A stretch of 64,000 bases of DNA from Streptomyces parvus (GTDB taxonomy: Bacteria; Actinomycetota; Actinomycetes; Streptomycetales; Streptomycetaceae), in NCBI RefSeq assembly GCF_014648875.1, contig NZ_BMRY01000001.1, positions 417,304 to 481,303 on the forward strand, written 5' to 3'. Position 1 is the first letter of the stretch, and every line of letters begins with the position of its first letter. Below are positions 49,894 through 58,524 of this stretch, piece by piece. The translations under genes and the position numbers were made by a program. The notes under the pieces are model-generated. The model saw only the letters and a list, made by a program, of their open reading frames with translations, was not told the DNA's origin and made no database searches.

Positions 49894-50775
49894 ATGAGCG
49901 GGCTGGATTCCGGGGCGGCCGAGCGGCGGCGGCAGTTCGCCGAGGAGGCCCGGTCCGAGCGGCCGGACCTCGCCCTCCTGTGCCTGCTGCTGGGCGCGGA
50001 GGCCGGACCGGTCGGCCCGGCCGAGGTCGTCCCGGTGACGCCGGGGGAGCCCGTCCCCGACCCGTACGGCATCGACGCCGCGCAGATCGAGCTGGACCGG
50101 CTGGCGGGACTGCTGCCCCACGGCTCCCGCTCCCCCGCCGGCTGGGCCTCGGCGCTGGCCGAACTGCTGGGTGAGCGGTGCGGATTCGGCGGCTCGTCGG
50201 CCGACTACCAGCGGCTGGACTCCTCGCTCCTCCAGCAGGTGCTGCGCCGCCGCCGGGGCCTGCCGATCCTGCTGTCGGTCGTCTGGATCGAGGTCGCGCG
50301 GAGGGCGGGCGCCCCGGTGTACGGGGTGGCGCTGCCCGGGCACTTCGTGGTCGGCTTCGGCGACCGGGAACACCCGGTGCTGGCCGACCCGTTCGCCGGG
50401 GGCGCGCCGCTGACCGGCCAGGACGCGGAGCTGCTGGTCACGGGGGCGACCGGGGCGGCGCTGGAGCCGTCGATGATGGTGCCCGCCCGTCCGCTGGAGA
50501 TCGTCCTGCGGATCCTGAACAACATCCGGGCCTGGGCGGCGGCCCGGCCCGAGCGCACGGATGTGGCCCTGTGGGCGGTGGAGCTGTCGCTGCTCCTGCC
50601 CTCGCATCCGGCCAGGCTCCGCTACGAGCGCGCCCAGCTCCTGGTCCAGCGCGGTGAATTCCTGCGCGGGGCGGCGGAGATGGAGGAGTATGCGGAGATC
50701 CTCGCCGAGATCGAGCCAACGACGGCCGAGAACATCCGGCGCAAGGCTCATGCGGCGCGCGCCCTGCTGAACTGA
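49894..50775 (+). CDS. SirB1 / transglutaminase-like domain protein
   Basis: 293 residues from ATG 49894. The transglutaminase-like core of the SirB1 family: YQRLDSSLLQQVLRRRRGLP, LLSVVWIEVARRAGAPVYGV, PGHFVVGFGDREHPVLADPF. The catalytic Cys expected in active transglutaminases is not obvious, as in SirB1 proteins generally; His (PGHF) and Asp (ADPF) are present. A TPR-like helical C-terminus follows. Function unknown; cytoplasmic. It may be co-transcribed with the GNAT gene (85-bp gap). Confidence 0.82.
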   Translation: MSGLDSGAAERRRQFAEEARSERPDLALLCLLLGAEAGPVGPAEVVPVTPGEPVPDPYGIDAAQIELDRLAGLLPHGSRSPAGWASALAELLGERCGFGGSSADYQRLDSSLLQQVLRRRRGLPILLSVVWIEVARRAGAPVYGVALPGHFVVGFGDREHPVLADPFAGGAPLTGQDAELLVTGATGAALEPSMMVPARPLEIVLRILNNIRAWAAARPERTDVALWAVELSLLLPSHPARLRYERAQLLVQRGEFLRGAAEMEEYAEILAEIEPTTAENIRRKAHAARALLN

Positions 50776-51078
50776 ACCCGGCGCTCCGGTAAGGAGATCC
50801 GCAGATCGGCGGATCCATGGATCTGCGCATCCGCCGAAATCCGCCTGGCCTCACTCGTGCAAGCACCGCGGCCGTGGCGAGACGGATGGGTCCGTCAGCG
50901 ATGTGCGCTCCCGTTTTGCATCCGAACGCCCCCTGCCGCGCCCAACAGTGACGTTATTCGGCCCGTTCGTCGGCGTACACGAATGCCCATGCGCTCAACT
51001 GGAAACCCGTCACGGGGCGCGCACGACCCATCGCATTCCGCGTTGGGCGGCCGGAAGAGAAGAGCTGAGGGCAGATTG
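50776..51078 (+). other. Intergenic region upstream of amfR
   Basis: About 303 bp, lower GC toward amfR. It holds overlapping copies of GGATCTGCGCATCCGCCG-like sequence with an inverted partner (50800-50840), a TGGCGAGACG at ~50876 that partly fits the AdpA consensus (TGGCSNGWWY, one mismatch), and GTTATTCGG near 50952. No gene is visible. Confidence 0.4.
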
Positions 51079-51684
51079 ATGACAACCGTGCTGCTGGTCC
51101 ACACCGTGCCGTTGTGGCGCGCATCGCTGGCATCGCTCCTCGGCACGGGGCGGGGAATAGAGGTCCGCACCGCCGAACGCGGCGCGATACGCGCCGCGTT
51201 GAACGTCACCGGCCCCGATGTGCTGCTCACCGACCTCGACTGTCCGGGCGCACGCGACGTACTCGACGAGCTGAAGACGGTCACCGCACCGCATGGAGGA
51301 ACGTATCCCCTCGCCGTGCTCACCCGCAGCGATCAGCCGCGCGGCCTGCGGCGTGCTTACGAGGCGGGGGCGCTCGGCTACATCGACAAGTACCGCCCGG
51401 TGGACGACCTGTCCGAGGTGATGCACAAACTGGCGGACGGGGGACGGCATATCGACGAATCGCTGGCCTTCAGTCTTCTCCAGGTGGCCGACATGCCGTT
51501 ATCGCCGAGGGAATTGAGTGTGCTCTCGATGGCCGAGGAGGGTGACAACGTGGCGGGGATGGCCGCGCGACTGCACCTGACACCGGGGACGGTCCGCAAT
51601 TATCTGGCCGCCGCCATCCGGAAGTCCGGGGCGCGGAATCGGCTGGACGCGATCAGACGGGCGAAGGAGGCGGGGTGGATCTGA
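51079..51684 (+). CDS. amfR: AmfR/RamR-type response regulator of the lanthipeptide operon
   Basis: 201 residues from ATG 51079 (GAGGG upstream). N-terminal receiver domain and C-terminal LuxR helix-turn-helix (LSPRELSVLSMAEEGDNVAG, MAARLHLTPGTVRNYLAAAI). The receiver is unusual: the N-terminal acidic pair is replaced (LLVHTVPLWR), while a DLD segment (Asp52/Asp54) and the conserved Lys (YIDKYRP) remain. Codon 141 is TTA, so translation should need the bldA leucyl-tRNA. AmfR activates the amfTSBA operon during aerial growth. Its 3' end overlaps convergent amfA by 32 bp. Confidence 0.92.
   Translation: MTTVLLVHTVPLWRASLASLLGTGRGIEVRTAERGAIRAALNVTGPDVLLTDLDCPGARDVLDELKTVTAPHGGTYPLAVLTRSDQPRGLRRAYEAGALGYIDKYRPVDDLSEVMHKLADGGRHIDESLAFSLLQVADMPLSPRELSVLSMAEEGDNVAGMAARLHLTPGTVRNYLAAAIRKSGARNRLDAIRRAKEAGWI
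51499..51501 (+). other. TTA leucine codon in amfR
   Basis: In frame as codon 141 (ATG CCG TTA TCG context). It is the only in-frame TTA I found in the genes of this window; TTA is decoded by the developmentally regulated bldA tRNA. Confidence 0.9.
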
Positions 51685-53527
51685 TGATTCCGTGCTCCTC
51701 GCCACGCCGCGCTTCCGGTCCTTCCGGCCCTGCCGGTTCTTCCGGCTCCCAGAGGCCGGACAGGTCGCGGTAGAGGGCACTGCTACGCAGGAGTTCGCCG
51801 GGGGTTCCGCAGCGGGTGCGCGGGCCGTCCATCACCAGGGTCCGGTCGGCGCGACGGGCCGAGCCGAGCCGGTGGGCGACGACGATCAGCGCGCCCGGCA
51901 GGGCGGCGAACGCCAGCTCGGCTCGGGTCTCGGCGGCCGGGTCGAGCCGGCTGGTGGCCTCGTCGAGGATCAGCAGCGGCGGGGCGGCGAGATAGGCGCG
52001 GCCGAGGGCGACGAGCTGCCGTTCGCCCTGGGAGAGCCGGTCCGGCTCGACGGCCGCGTCGAGGGAGCCGAGCCGGGAGAGCAGCGCGTCCAGGCCGACC
52101 GCGTCCGCCATGGCCGCGATCTCCCGGTCACGGGCGTCGGGCCGGAGGTAGCGGAGGTTGTCCCGCAGCGTGCCGCTGAACACATAGGCGTGCTGGGGCA
52201 GCAGGACGCGCACGGACGTGGCGTCGGCCGGCCGCGCCGGGCGCCCCCGCCACCGCACCGCTCCCCCGGTGGGCCGCTCGGTCCCGGCGAGGACGGCGGC
52301 CAGGGTCGACTTGCCGCTGCCGCTCGGGCCGACGACCGCGAGGTGCTCGCCCGCCCCGACCGTCAGGGAGAGCCGGTCCAGGACGGGGTGGGCGCGGGGC
52401 CCGTACGCGAAGGTGACCTCGTGGAGTTCGGCGACCGGGGTGTGCCGGGCGGGGTGCCGAGGGGGTGGCGGGGAGTCGGCGGAGGCGGCCGGGGCCGGTT
52501 CGTCGGCGGGCGGGGGCGGGGCGTCCGTGAAACGGTCCAGGACCACGACGAGGCGGCCGCCCGCCGTGCCCAGCATGGTCATCAGCGCCTGGACGGCGGG
52601 GGCGAGCGCCTGGGTGAGATAGGTCAGCGCGCCGACGAGACCGCCCGGGGTGAGCCCGTTCCGCAGCAGCCACGGCGCCCCCAGGAGCAGCAGGAGCGGC
52701 GGGAACCGGCCGCAGACCGCGAGGGCCACCACCCGCACGGCCGACCAGCGGGCCAGCGAACGGGACGCGGCGAGCTGCGTCTCGGCCAGGGCCCGGGACC
52801 CGGCCAGCGTCCGCTCGGCGGTTCCGGCGGCGGCGATGTCCCGTACGGAGGCGGCGAGGTCGCCCGCGTGCGCGGCGTACGCCTCGTCGGCGGCGAGGTA
52901 GGCGCGCTGGCGGGCGGCCATCGGCGGCAGGGTGCCGAGGAACAGGGCGGACCCCAGGACCAGGGGCGGCAGCACGATGAGGAGGAGGGCGGGCGAGAGG
53001 GCCAGCAGGCCGGTGACGGCTCCGGCGGCCGTGAACACGAACGACCGCAGGGTCAGGACCAGTCCGGCCCAGCCGTCCCGGGCGATCTCACTCTGATGGG
53101 TGACCTGGGAGAGGGACCGGGTGCTGACGTCGCCGGAGCGGCCGAGCGCACCCGACAGCGCCCGTGCCACCGCACGCCGGACCAGTCCGTCGCGCAGCGG
53201 CTCCACCAGGTCGGCGAGTCGGCCGAACACCCCGCGGGCGGCGAGCACGGAGGGCAGCACGGCGACGGCGGCGACGGCCAGCCAGAGGAGCCCGGTGGCC
53301 GGACGTCCGGCGAGGAAGCCGTCGTCGAGGGCGCGGGCGACCCCGTATCCGCTGAGGAAGGTCTGCGCGAACTCCAGCAGGGACCACCCGGACAGCCGCA
53401 GGATCGCCCCGGTGCGCGCCCGCAGGAAGGGCCGGGCCTCGCGGCTGACCCGGCGCAGGGCGGTGTCCCGCTCGGGGCGTGCCGGGTCGTGGCCCACGGG
53501 TCGTGCCGGGTCGTGGCCGCGCTTCAT
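51653..53527 (-). CDS. amfA: Lanthipeptide ABC exporter subunit (second)
   Basis: 624 residues from ATG 53527, which overlaps the amfB stop (ATGA). Fused membrane and ATPase domains: six hydrophobic helices (~35-300) and an ATPase with Walker A VVGPSGSGKSTLA, signature LSQGERQLVALG, Walker B LLILDEATSRLD and switch His in VVAHRLG. The Q-loop is LLPQHAYVFSG. It forms a heterodimer with AmfB to export the AmfS peptide. Named by the amfT-S-B-A order of S. griseus; ramB is the S. coelicolor counterpart. Its 3' end overlaps amfR on the other strand. Confidence 0.9.
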   Translation of the reverse strand: MKRGHDPARPVGHDPARPERDTALRRVSREARPFLRARTGAILRLSGWSLLEFAQTFLSGYGVARALDDGFLAGRPATGLLWLAVAAVAVLPSVLAARGVFGRLADLVEPLRDGLVRRAVARALSGALGRSGDVSTRSLSQVTHQSEIARDGWAGLVLTLRSFVFTAAGAVTGLLALSPALLLIVLPPLVLGSALFLGTLPPMAARQRAYLAADEAYAAHAGDLAASVRDIAAAGTAERTLAGSRALAETQLAASRSLARWSAVRVVALAVCGRFPPLLLLLGAPWLLRNGLTPGGLVGALTYLTQALAPAVQALMTMLGTAGGRLVVVLDRFTDAPPPPADEPAPAASADSPPPPRHPARHTPVAELHEVTFAYGPRAHPVLDRLSLTVGAGEHLAVVGPSGSGKSTLAAVLAGTERPTGGAVRWRGRPARPADATSVRVLLPQHAYVFSGTLRDNLRYLRPDARDREIAAMADAVGLDALLSRLGSLDAAVEPDRLSQGERQLVALGRAYLAAPPLLILDEATSRLDPAAETRAELAFAALPGALIVVAHRLGSARRADRTLVMDGPRTRCGTPGELLRSSALYRDLSGLWEPEEPAGPEGPEARRGEEHGIIRSTPPPSPV

Positions 53528-55443
53528 CGCGTCTCCGCTGCGGTGAGGGAGGAGGGGGCGTCCTCGGGACCGGAAGTGGCGCCCGGACCGGTGGCGGTGC
53601 TGCCCGTACTGCCCCCGACCGCGTCGGCCGTGCCGGTGTCCGTGCCTCCGTCGGCCGTGCCGGTGTCCGTGCTGAAGAGCGCCCGGTACTCCGGGTCCTG
53701 CCACAACTCGTCGTGGCGGCCCGTCGCGCGGAGCCGGCCGTCCTCCAGCCAGGCGACCCGGTCCGCCCGCGCGGCCGAGGAGAGCCGGTGGGCGACGATG
53801 ATCCGGGTGCAGCGCCCGGCCCGCGCGTCGAGGGCGCGGCGGACGTGGTGCTCGGTCACGGTGTCGAGGCTGGACAGCGCGTCGTCGAGGATCAGCAGCC
53901 GGCCCGGGTGGGCGAACGCGCGGGCCAGCCCCAGGCGTTGGCGTTCGCCGCCGGAGAGCGGGGCGTCGGCGACCGGGGTGGCGTACCCGTACGGGAGCAG
54001 GGCGAGGAACCCGTCCGCGCGGGCCGCGCGGGCCGCTTCGCGTACGGCGTCGGGCGGGGCGGTCCAGGGGCCGTGGGCGATCGTGTCCTCGACGGTGGTG
54101 CCGAGGAGGGCGGGGCGGGCGAAGGCGTACGCCACCTCGCGGCGGAGCCGGTCCGGTTCCATGGCGTCCAGCGGGACGCCGTCCAGCAGCACGCTGCCGG
54201 TGTCCGGGTCGAGCAGCCGCCCGGCGACCGCGGCGAGCTGGGACTTGCCGGAGCCGGAGCGGCCGACGACGGCCAGGGATGTGCCGCCGGGGACGGTCAG
54301 GTGGACGCCGGTCAGCAGGGGGCGGCCGTCCTGTTCGACGCCGGCGTCCCGGAGTTCGAGGTGTCCGGGGGCGTCGGGGACCGGACCCAGGCCGCGGTGC
54401 GGCAGCGGGACGAGGGTGAGCAGCGGGTCGAGGCTCCGGGCGGCAGCGCGGCTGCGGGCCAGGGAGCCGAGTGCCCCGGTGAGGGCGCCGATGCCGACGG
54501 CGAGGCTCGCGTACCGGGAGGCGGCGACGAGCTCGCCCACGCCGATCGCGCCCGCGCCGAGCCGGAGTCCGGCGACCGCGAGGACCAGCAGCATGAGCAG
54601 GGGCAGCAGGAGTCCGCTGCGGCCGACGGCCCGCCCGTACACGGTCCAGGTGCGGCGGCCGTGGTCGGCCAGGGCGGCCAGGGGTTCCAGGACCCGTCGG
54701 TGTTCGCGGGCGCCGGTGCGGGCGGCGCGGATGGTGTCGGCGCCCTCCAGGGCTTCGGTGAGCCGGTGGGCGATGAGCGACTGGGCGCGCTGGTAGTCGG
54801 CTCCGGCGTCGGCGGTGTGCCGGGTGAACGTGCGCAGCAGGACGACGAGGAGCGGGGCGCCCAGGAGGAGGGCGGCGGCCGTCCAGACGTCGATGAGGAC
54901 GAGGCCGACGAGCGCGCCGAGCGGGAGCAGGACGCCCGCGACGGCTCCGGCGGCGGTGACGGGCGCGGACGCGGCGTCGGCGGTGCGTGCGGTGAGCCGG
55001 GCAGTGAGGTCACCGGTGGGCAGGGCGAGGGCCCTGCGTGGCTCGGCGGCCAGGATCCGGGCGGCGGTGCGGGTGCGCAGGGACGCGGTGAGCCGGGCGC
55101 TGGTGGTTGTGCCGGTCACGGCGGCCGCCGCGTCGAACCCGGTCTCGGCGAAAGTCAGGGCGGCGCAGAGCAGCAGCCCGGACCAGGGCACGGGCCCGCC
55201 GGAGACGAGCCGGTCGACGGTGTGGCCGAGGGCGACGGGCAGGGCGAGGGCGGCGAGCGCCCCGCCGGTGGAGCAGAGGAACAACCAGGTGAGGGCGGCC
55301 GGATGCTGCCGGGCGAGCCGTCGGACGCCGGACTCCGTGCCGGGGCTCGGGTCCGGGTGCGGCAGCGGCACGGGGGCGCCTTTCGGGTCGGCAGGGGCGG
55401 CCCCTGCGGGCACGTGGCCGGCCGGCCCGTCGGTGGTGAGCAC
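53524..55443 (-). CDS. amfB: Lanthipeptide ABC exporter subunit (first)
   Basis: 639 residues from GTG 55443. Membrane domain (~45-320) and ATPase with Walker A VVGRSGSGKSQLA (Gln after the Ser/Lys, slightly atypical), signature LSGGERQRLGLA, Walker B LLILDDALSSLD and switch His VAHRLSS. The Walker B ends in Asp (LDDA) instead of the catalytic Glu, so this half may be a degenerate ATPase site paired with AmfA. The C-terminus is Gly/Thr/Asp-rich. 21 bp downstream of amfS. Confidence 0.9.
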   Translation of the reverse strand: MLTTDGPAGHVPAGAAPADPKGAPVPLPHPDPSPGTESGVRRLARQHPAALTWLFLCSTGGALAALALPVALGHTVDRLVSGGPVPWSGLLLCAALTFAETGFDAAAAVTGTTTSARLTASLRTRTAARILAAEPRRALALPTGDLTARLTARTADAASAPVTAAGAVAGVLLPLGALVGLVLIDVWTAAALLLGAPLLVVLLRTFTRHTADAGADYQRAQSLIAHRLTEALEGADTIRAARTGAREHRRVLEPLAALADHGRRTWTVYGRAVGRSGLLLPLLMLLVLAVAGLRLGAGAIGVGELVAASRYASLAVGIGALTGALGSLARSRAAARSLDPLLTLVPLPHRGLGPVPDAPGHLELRDAGVEQDGRPLLTGVHLTVPGGTSLAVVGRSGSGKSQLAAVAGRLLDPDTGSVLLDGVPLDAMEPDRLRREVAYAFARPALLGTTVEDTIAHGPWTAPPDAVREAARAARADGFLALLPYGYATPVADAPLSGGERQRLGLARAFAHPGRLLILDDALSSLDTVTEHHVRRALDARAGRCTRIIVAHRLSSAARADRVAWLEDGRLRATGRHDELWQDPEYRALFSTDTGTADGGTDTGTADAVGGSTGSTATGPGATSGPEDAPSSLTAAETR

Positions 55444-55464
55444 CGACGGGCCGGCCGGTGCGGG

Positions 55465-55596
55465 TCACGGGGTGCAGAGGACCACGCTGAGGGAGCTGTA
55501 CTCACAGACCAGCAGCGAGACCTGGCTGCCCGTGGCGAGCTCGCCGAAGGAGTCCTCGGCCGGGGTGTCCATCGCCTGAAGGTCGAGAAGCGCCAT
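55465..55596 (-). CDS. amfS: AmfS (SapB-type) class III lanthipeptide precursor
   Basis: 43 codons from ATG 55596 (AAAGGA upstream). The leader (MALLDLQAMDTPAEDSFGEL, ~21-22 residues) has the LLDLQ recognition helix. The core holds two Ser-x2-Ser-x3-Cys units: S24/S27/C31 and S34/S37/C41. AmfT dehydrates Ser and forms lanthionine-type rings, giving the hydrophobic surfactant that lets aerial hyphae leave the surface. From memory the sequence is that of S. griseus AmfS. The gene lies between amfT and amfB. Confidence 0.95.
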   Translation of the reverse strand: MALLDLQAMDTPAEDSFGELATGSQVSLLVCEYSSLSVVLCTP

Positions 55597-55641
55597 GATG
55601 TGTCCTTTCGGGGACGATTGGTGGTGCTTTGGGCGGTGGTG

Positions 55642-58455
55642 CTAGAACGACCCCGAGTGGGGCCGGTCCGACGACCCCTGGCGGGGCCGGTCCGTGGGGC
55701 CGCTCGTGCGGCCGGGGTGTGCCGCCGCCGGAGCGGCGGGCAGGAAGGGAAGTCCGGTGGGGCGGCCGGAAGCGGCGCCCAGGGCGAGGAGAGCGCCGGC
55801 GGTCCCGGTGGCCAGGTCCATCGACAGGCGCATCAACTGCTCTCCGGGGAAGGCGAGTCCGCCGCCGTACGGCAGGGCGTGGCCGGCCAGCAGGTCGGTG
55901 TGGCGGTCGATCGCGCGCCGCCGGTCCGCCGGGTCGCAGAGCGGGGTGGCCGCGAGGTGCAGCAGGAGTCCGGCGGAGCCCCTGAAGAGTCCGGGCTGGA
56001 CGTAGAAGGCGGAGAGCGCGGCCGGGAGCAGGGCCCGGCCCGCCGCTTCGAGGTCCGGGTCGGGGCGGTGGGCGAGGTAGGCGTCGATGACGGCCGCGAT
56101 ACCGGCGCTGCCCGAACCGACGTACGGCATCAGCCGTTTGCCCTCGACGACGAGGAGCGCCCCGTCGTCGCCGGCCCGGCAGCGTTCCAGGTCGCGGCGG
56201 AGTGCGCCGGCGGCCAGGTCCAGCAGGGCGGTGTCCCCGGTCGTCGCGTACCGGCGGATCAGGAGCAGGGCGATGCCGCTCGCGCCGTGCAGCAGTCCGG
56301 TGCGGGGCGACGGCGGACCGTCGACGAGCGCGCGGACGGCGAGGGCCGTGCAGCGGGTCGCGGCGGCCGACAGGGCCGGTGCGTCGGTGGCGGAGGCGGT
56401 GCGGGCCAGGTCGTCGAGGGCGAGGCCGATGCCCGCGTACCCGTTGTGCAGCCCGGGCGCGAGGCCCTCCAAGGGCTGGTCGAGGATGATCCGGAGGAGG
56501 TCGGCGGCCTCGGCGGTGCGGCCGATCCGGTGCAGGGTCCAGGCGATGCCGGTGAGCCCGTCGTAGAAGCCGAGGGGGCTGCCGGACGCGGGGTCCTTGG
56601 CGTGCCGCAGGAGCCACTCCTCGGCCGGTGCGCACGGCGGGGCGCCGGTCTCGTGGAGGGCGTGGAGGACCCCGGCGGCCCCGTACGCGAAGGACTGGCC
56701 GCCGGTGGCGGTGGCGAACTGGGCGATGTCCCCGGGGAAGCAGCGGTCGTCGCGCTCCGGTGTGCAGGAGGCGGCGATGGCCTTGGCCAGCGCGTCGCGG
56801 GCGCGGGGCCAGTCGCGGAGGCCGTCGGGTGAAGCGGAAGCCTCGCCGGAATCCCGGCCGGACGTGGAGGCGGAGCCGGAAGCGGGGCCAGGGCCGGGGC
56901 CCGAGCCGGACGCCGTACCGGGGCCGCGGCCCGGAGCAGAAGCGGAAGCCGTACCGGCGGCCGCTGCCGGAGCCGTCCGGGCGGCGGCCTCGCCCGTGTC
57001 CCGGGCGTCCCGCACATCCCGTACGTCCCGCAGGATCTCCTCGACCGCCGGACGCAGCGCGTCCTCCGGCACCGGGAAGGCGCGGGCGATGTCCCGGGCG
57101 AGCCCGGCGGCCTTCGTGCGGTCGATGCCGAACAGTGTGGTGAGCGGCAGATACAGGGCGAGCCGCAGACAGGCGAGCGCGTAGCGGTCGATGTCGGTGC
57201 CGCGCCGGTCGGGCGGGGCGACGAAGGCCGGGTTGGCAACGATCTGGCGGCGGCGTTCGGCGGCCGGGGAGGCCGCCTCGAAGTCGAGCAGGACGATCCG
57301 CCCGGCCTCCTCGTCGACCATCACGTTGCTCATGTGGAGATCGCTGATGACGATGCCCCTGGCGTGCACCGCCGCGACGGCCCGCTCGACCTGCCCGTAC
57401 AACTCCTCAGCCCACGCGGCGTGTTCGGCGAGGAGTTCGGGCGACGGGTGCTGCCGGGCGAGCGGGAAGCGGCGGGCGAAGACGGTGTTGAGGGTGGTGC
57501 CGGGGATGTACTGGAGGACCAGGAAGTGGTGGTCGCCGACCTCGAACACGTCCCGGACGTCCGGTGCGCAGTCCAGCCCGGCCAGTTGTTCCAGCGCGGT
57601 CCTCTCCCGCTCCAGACGGGCCACCGCGTCCGCCCCGTCGGCGGCCAGACCGGCGTACGGCCGGGCCTCCTTGAGGACGACCTGTTCGCCGGTGCGGGTG
57701 TCGCGGCCGAGGTAGACCCCGCCGCCGTTCGAGAAGTGCAGCGCCTTCTCCACGGCGTACGGGAGGCCGGCGAGGCCCACGGCGGCCCGGGCTTCGATGT
57801 GCGGCATCAGAAAGCCGGGTGGGGTCACCCAGGAGGGGACGCGGAAGGCGGGGCCCCGGTCGTCCGGGACGAGCCGGCCCCGCGGATCGGCGACGGCGGG
57901 CACGGGCCGTCCGTCCGGACCGGAGCAGAAGCGGGCGGCGAACGCGCCGTACCGCGTGTGCACGGGCCCGTTCCCGCACCGCAGATCACTCAGGATGTAC
58001 GGGCCGTGCTCGCCCTCCAGAAGCTCCATCAGGGCGGTGCACACCTCGGGGAACGCTTCCTCGGACGGCGGGTAGACGGTGATGAACTTCCCGCTGCCCG
58101 CCCGGTCGGCGTACTTGGCGTTCCGCAGGGCCAACAGCCCGGCGTTCGGTATGCACTTGAAGGCGAGCCGGTGCTCCAGACAGTGGGCGGCGACCCGGTC
58201 GAGCACGGAGGCCGCGTTGTCGAGGGCGGCCGAGACGTGGATCTTCCAGCCCTGGGCCGGCAGCCGCAGCCCGTCGGGGCTGTAGGAGAGCCAGTCACCG
58301 CGCCGGGAGCGGGTCCACCCCTCGGGGGCGGAGCCACGGACGGCGGCGTAGAACGAGCTCTCCTCGTCGACGGCTCCGTCCGGTCCGAGGGAACGGTGGG
58401 GTGCGTCGTAGAAACGGCGGTCCGCCTGGCAGTACGCGGCGTACTCCGGATTCAC
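55642..58455 (-). CDS. amfT: Class III lanthipeptide synthetase (kinase-cyclase, RamC/AmfT type)
   Basis: 937 residues from GTG 58455 (GAGGGGGCC upstream). N-terminal lyase-like region (1-~210), Ser/Thr-kinase-like domain (glycine loop and Lys in GGVYLGRDTRTGEQVVLKEA; catalytic GIVISDLHMSNV; metal Asp in LLDFEAAS), a Gly/Ser/Pro-rich linker (~residues 490-545) and a LanC-like cyclase (GFYDGLTGIAWTLHRIG, HGASGIALLL) lacking zinc Cys ligands, as class III enzymes do. It phosphorylates Ser of AmfS, eliminates phosphate and cyclises. 45 bp upstream of amfS. Confidence 0.95.
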   Translation of the reverse strand: MNPEYAAYCQADRRFYDAPHRSLGPDGAVDEESSFYAAVRGSAPEGWTRSRRGDWLSYSPDGLRLPAQGWKIHVSAALDNAASVLDRVAAHCLEHRLAFKCIPNAGLLALRNAKYADRAGSGKFITVYPPSEEAFPEVCTALMELLEGEHGPYILSDLRCGNGPVHTRYGAFAARFCSGPDGRPVPAVADPRGRLVPDDRGPAFRVPSWVTPPGFLMPHIEARAAVGLAGLPYAVEKALHFSNGGGVYLGRDTRTGEQVVLKEARPYAGLAADGADAVARLERERTALEQLAGLDCAPDVRDVFEVGDHHFLVLQYIPGTTLNTVFARRFPLARQHPSPELLAEHAAWAEELYGQVERAVAAVHARGIVISDLHMSNVMVDEEAGRIVLLDFEAASPAAERRRQIVANPAFVAPPDRRGTDIDRYALACLRLALYLPLTTLFGIDRTKAAGLARDIARAFPVPEDALRPAVEEILRDVRDVRDARDTGEAAARTAPAAAAGTASASAPGRGPGTASGSGPGPGPASGSASTSGRDSGEASASPDGLRDWPRARDALAKAIAASCTPERDDRCFPGDIAQFATATGGQSFAYGAAGVLHALHETGAPPCAPAEEWLLRHAKDPASGSPLGFYDGLTGIAWTLHRIGRTAEAADLLRIILDQPLEGLAPGLHNGYAGIGLALDDLARTASATDAPALSAAATRCTALAVRALVDGPPSPRTGLLHGASGIALLLIRRYATTGDTALLDLAAGALRRDLERCRAGDDGALLVVEGKRLMPYVGSGSAGIAAVIDAYLAHRPDPDLEAAGRALLPAALSAFYVQPGLFRGSAGLLLHLAATPLCDPADRRRAIDRHTDLLAGHALPYGGGLAFPGEQLMRLSMDLATGTAGALLALGAASGRPTGLPFLPAAPAAAHPGRTSGPTDRPRQGSSDRPHSGSF

Positions 58456-58472
58456 GCACGGCCCCCTCGCTC

Positions 58473-58512
58473 GGTTCGTCCGCGTCGTTCGCGGTTCGTC
58501 CGCGTCGTTCGC
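58473..58512 (-). repeat. Two perfect tandem 20-bp repeats just before the amfT start
   Basis: GGTTCGTCCGCGTCGTTCGC (plus-strand reading) repeated exactly at 58473-58492 and 58493-58512, 17 nt from the amfT GTG. It may shape the 5' leader or be a protein site. Confidence 0.7.
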
Positions 58513-58524
58513 GGCGAGAGAGAA

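Noticed and set aside
51692..54796. Plus-strand frame of over 1000 codons across amfA/amfB
   Set aside because: It is the complement of two ABC transporter genes with intact motifs; composition is Gly/Arg/Glu-rich without domains.
53479..56832. 1117-codon plus-strand open frame
   Set aside because: Shadow of amfB, amfS and amfT; no recognisable domain.
58473..58512. Tandem repeats as attachment sites of a mobile element
   Set aside because: The repeats are directly adjacent with nothing between them and no integrase or tRNA gene in the window.
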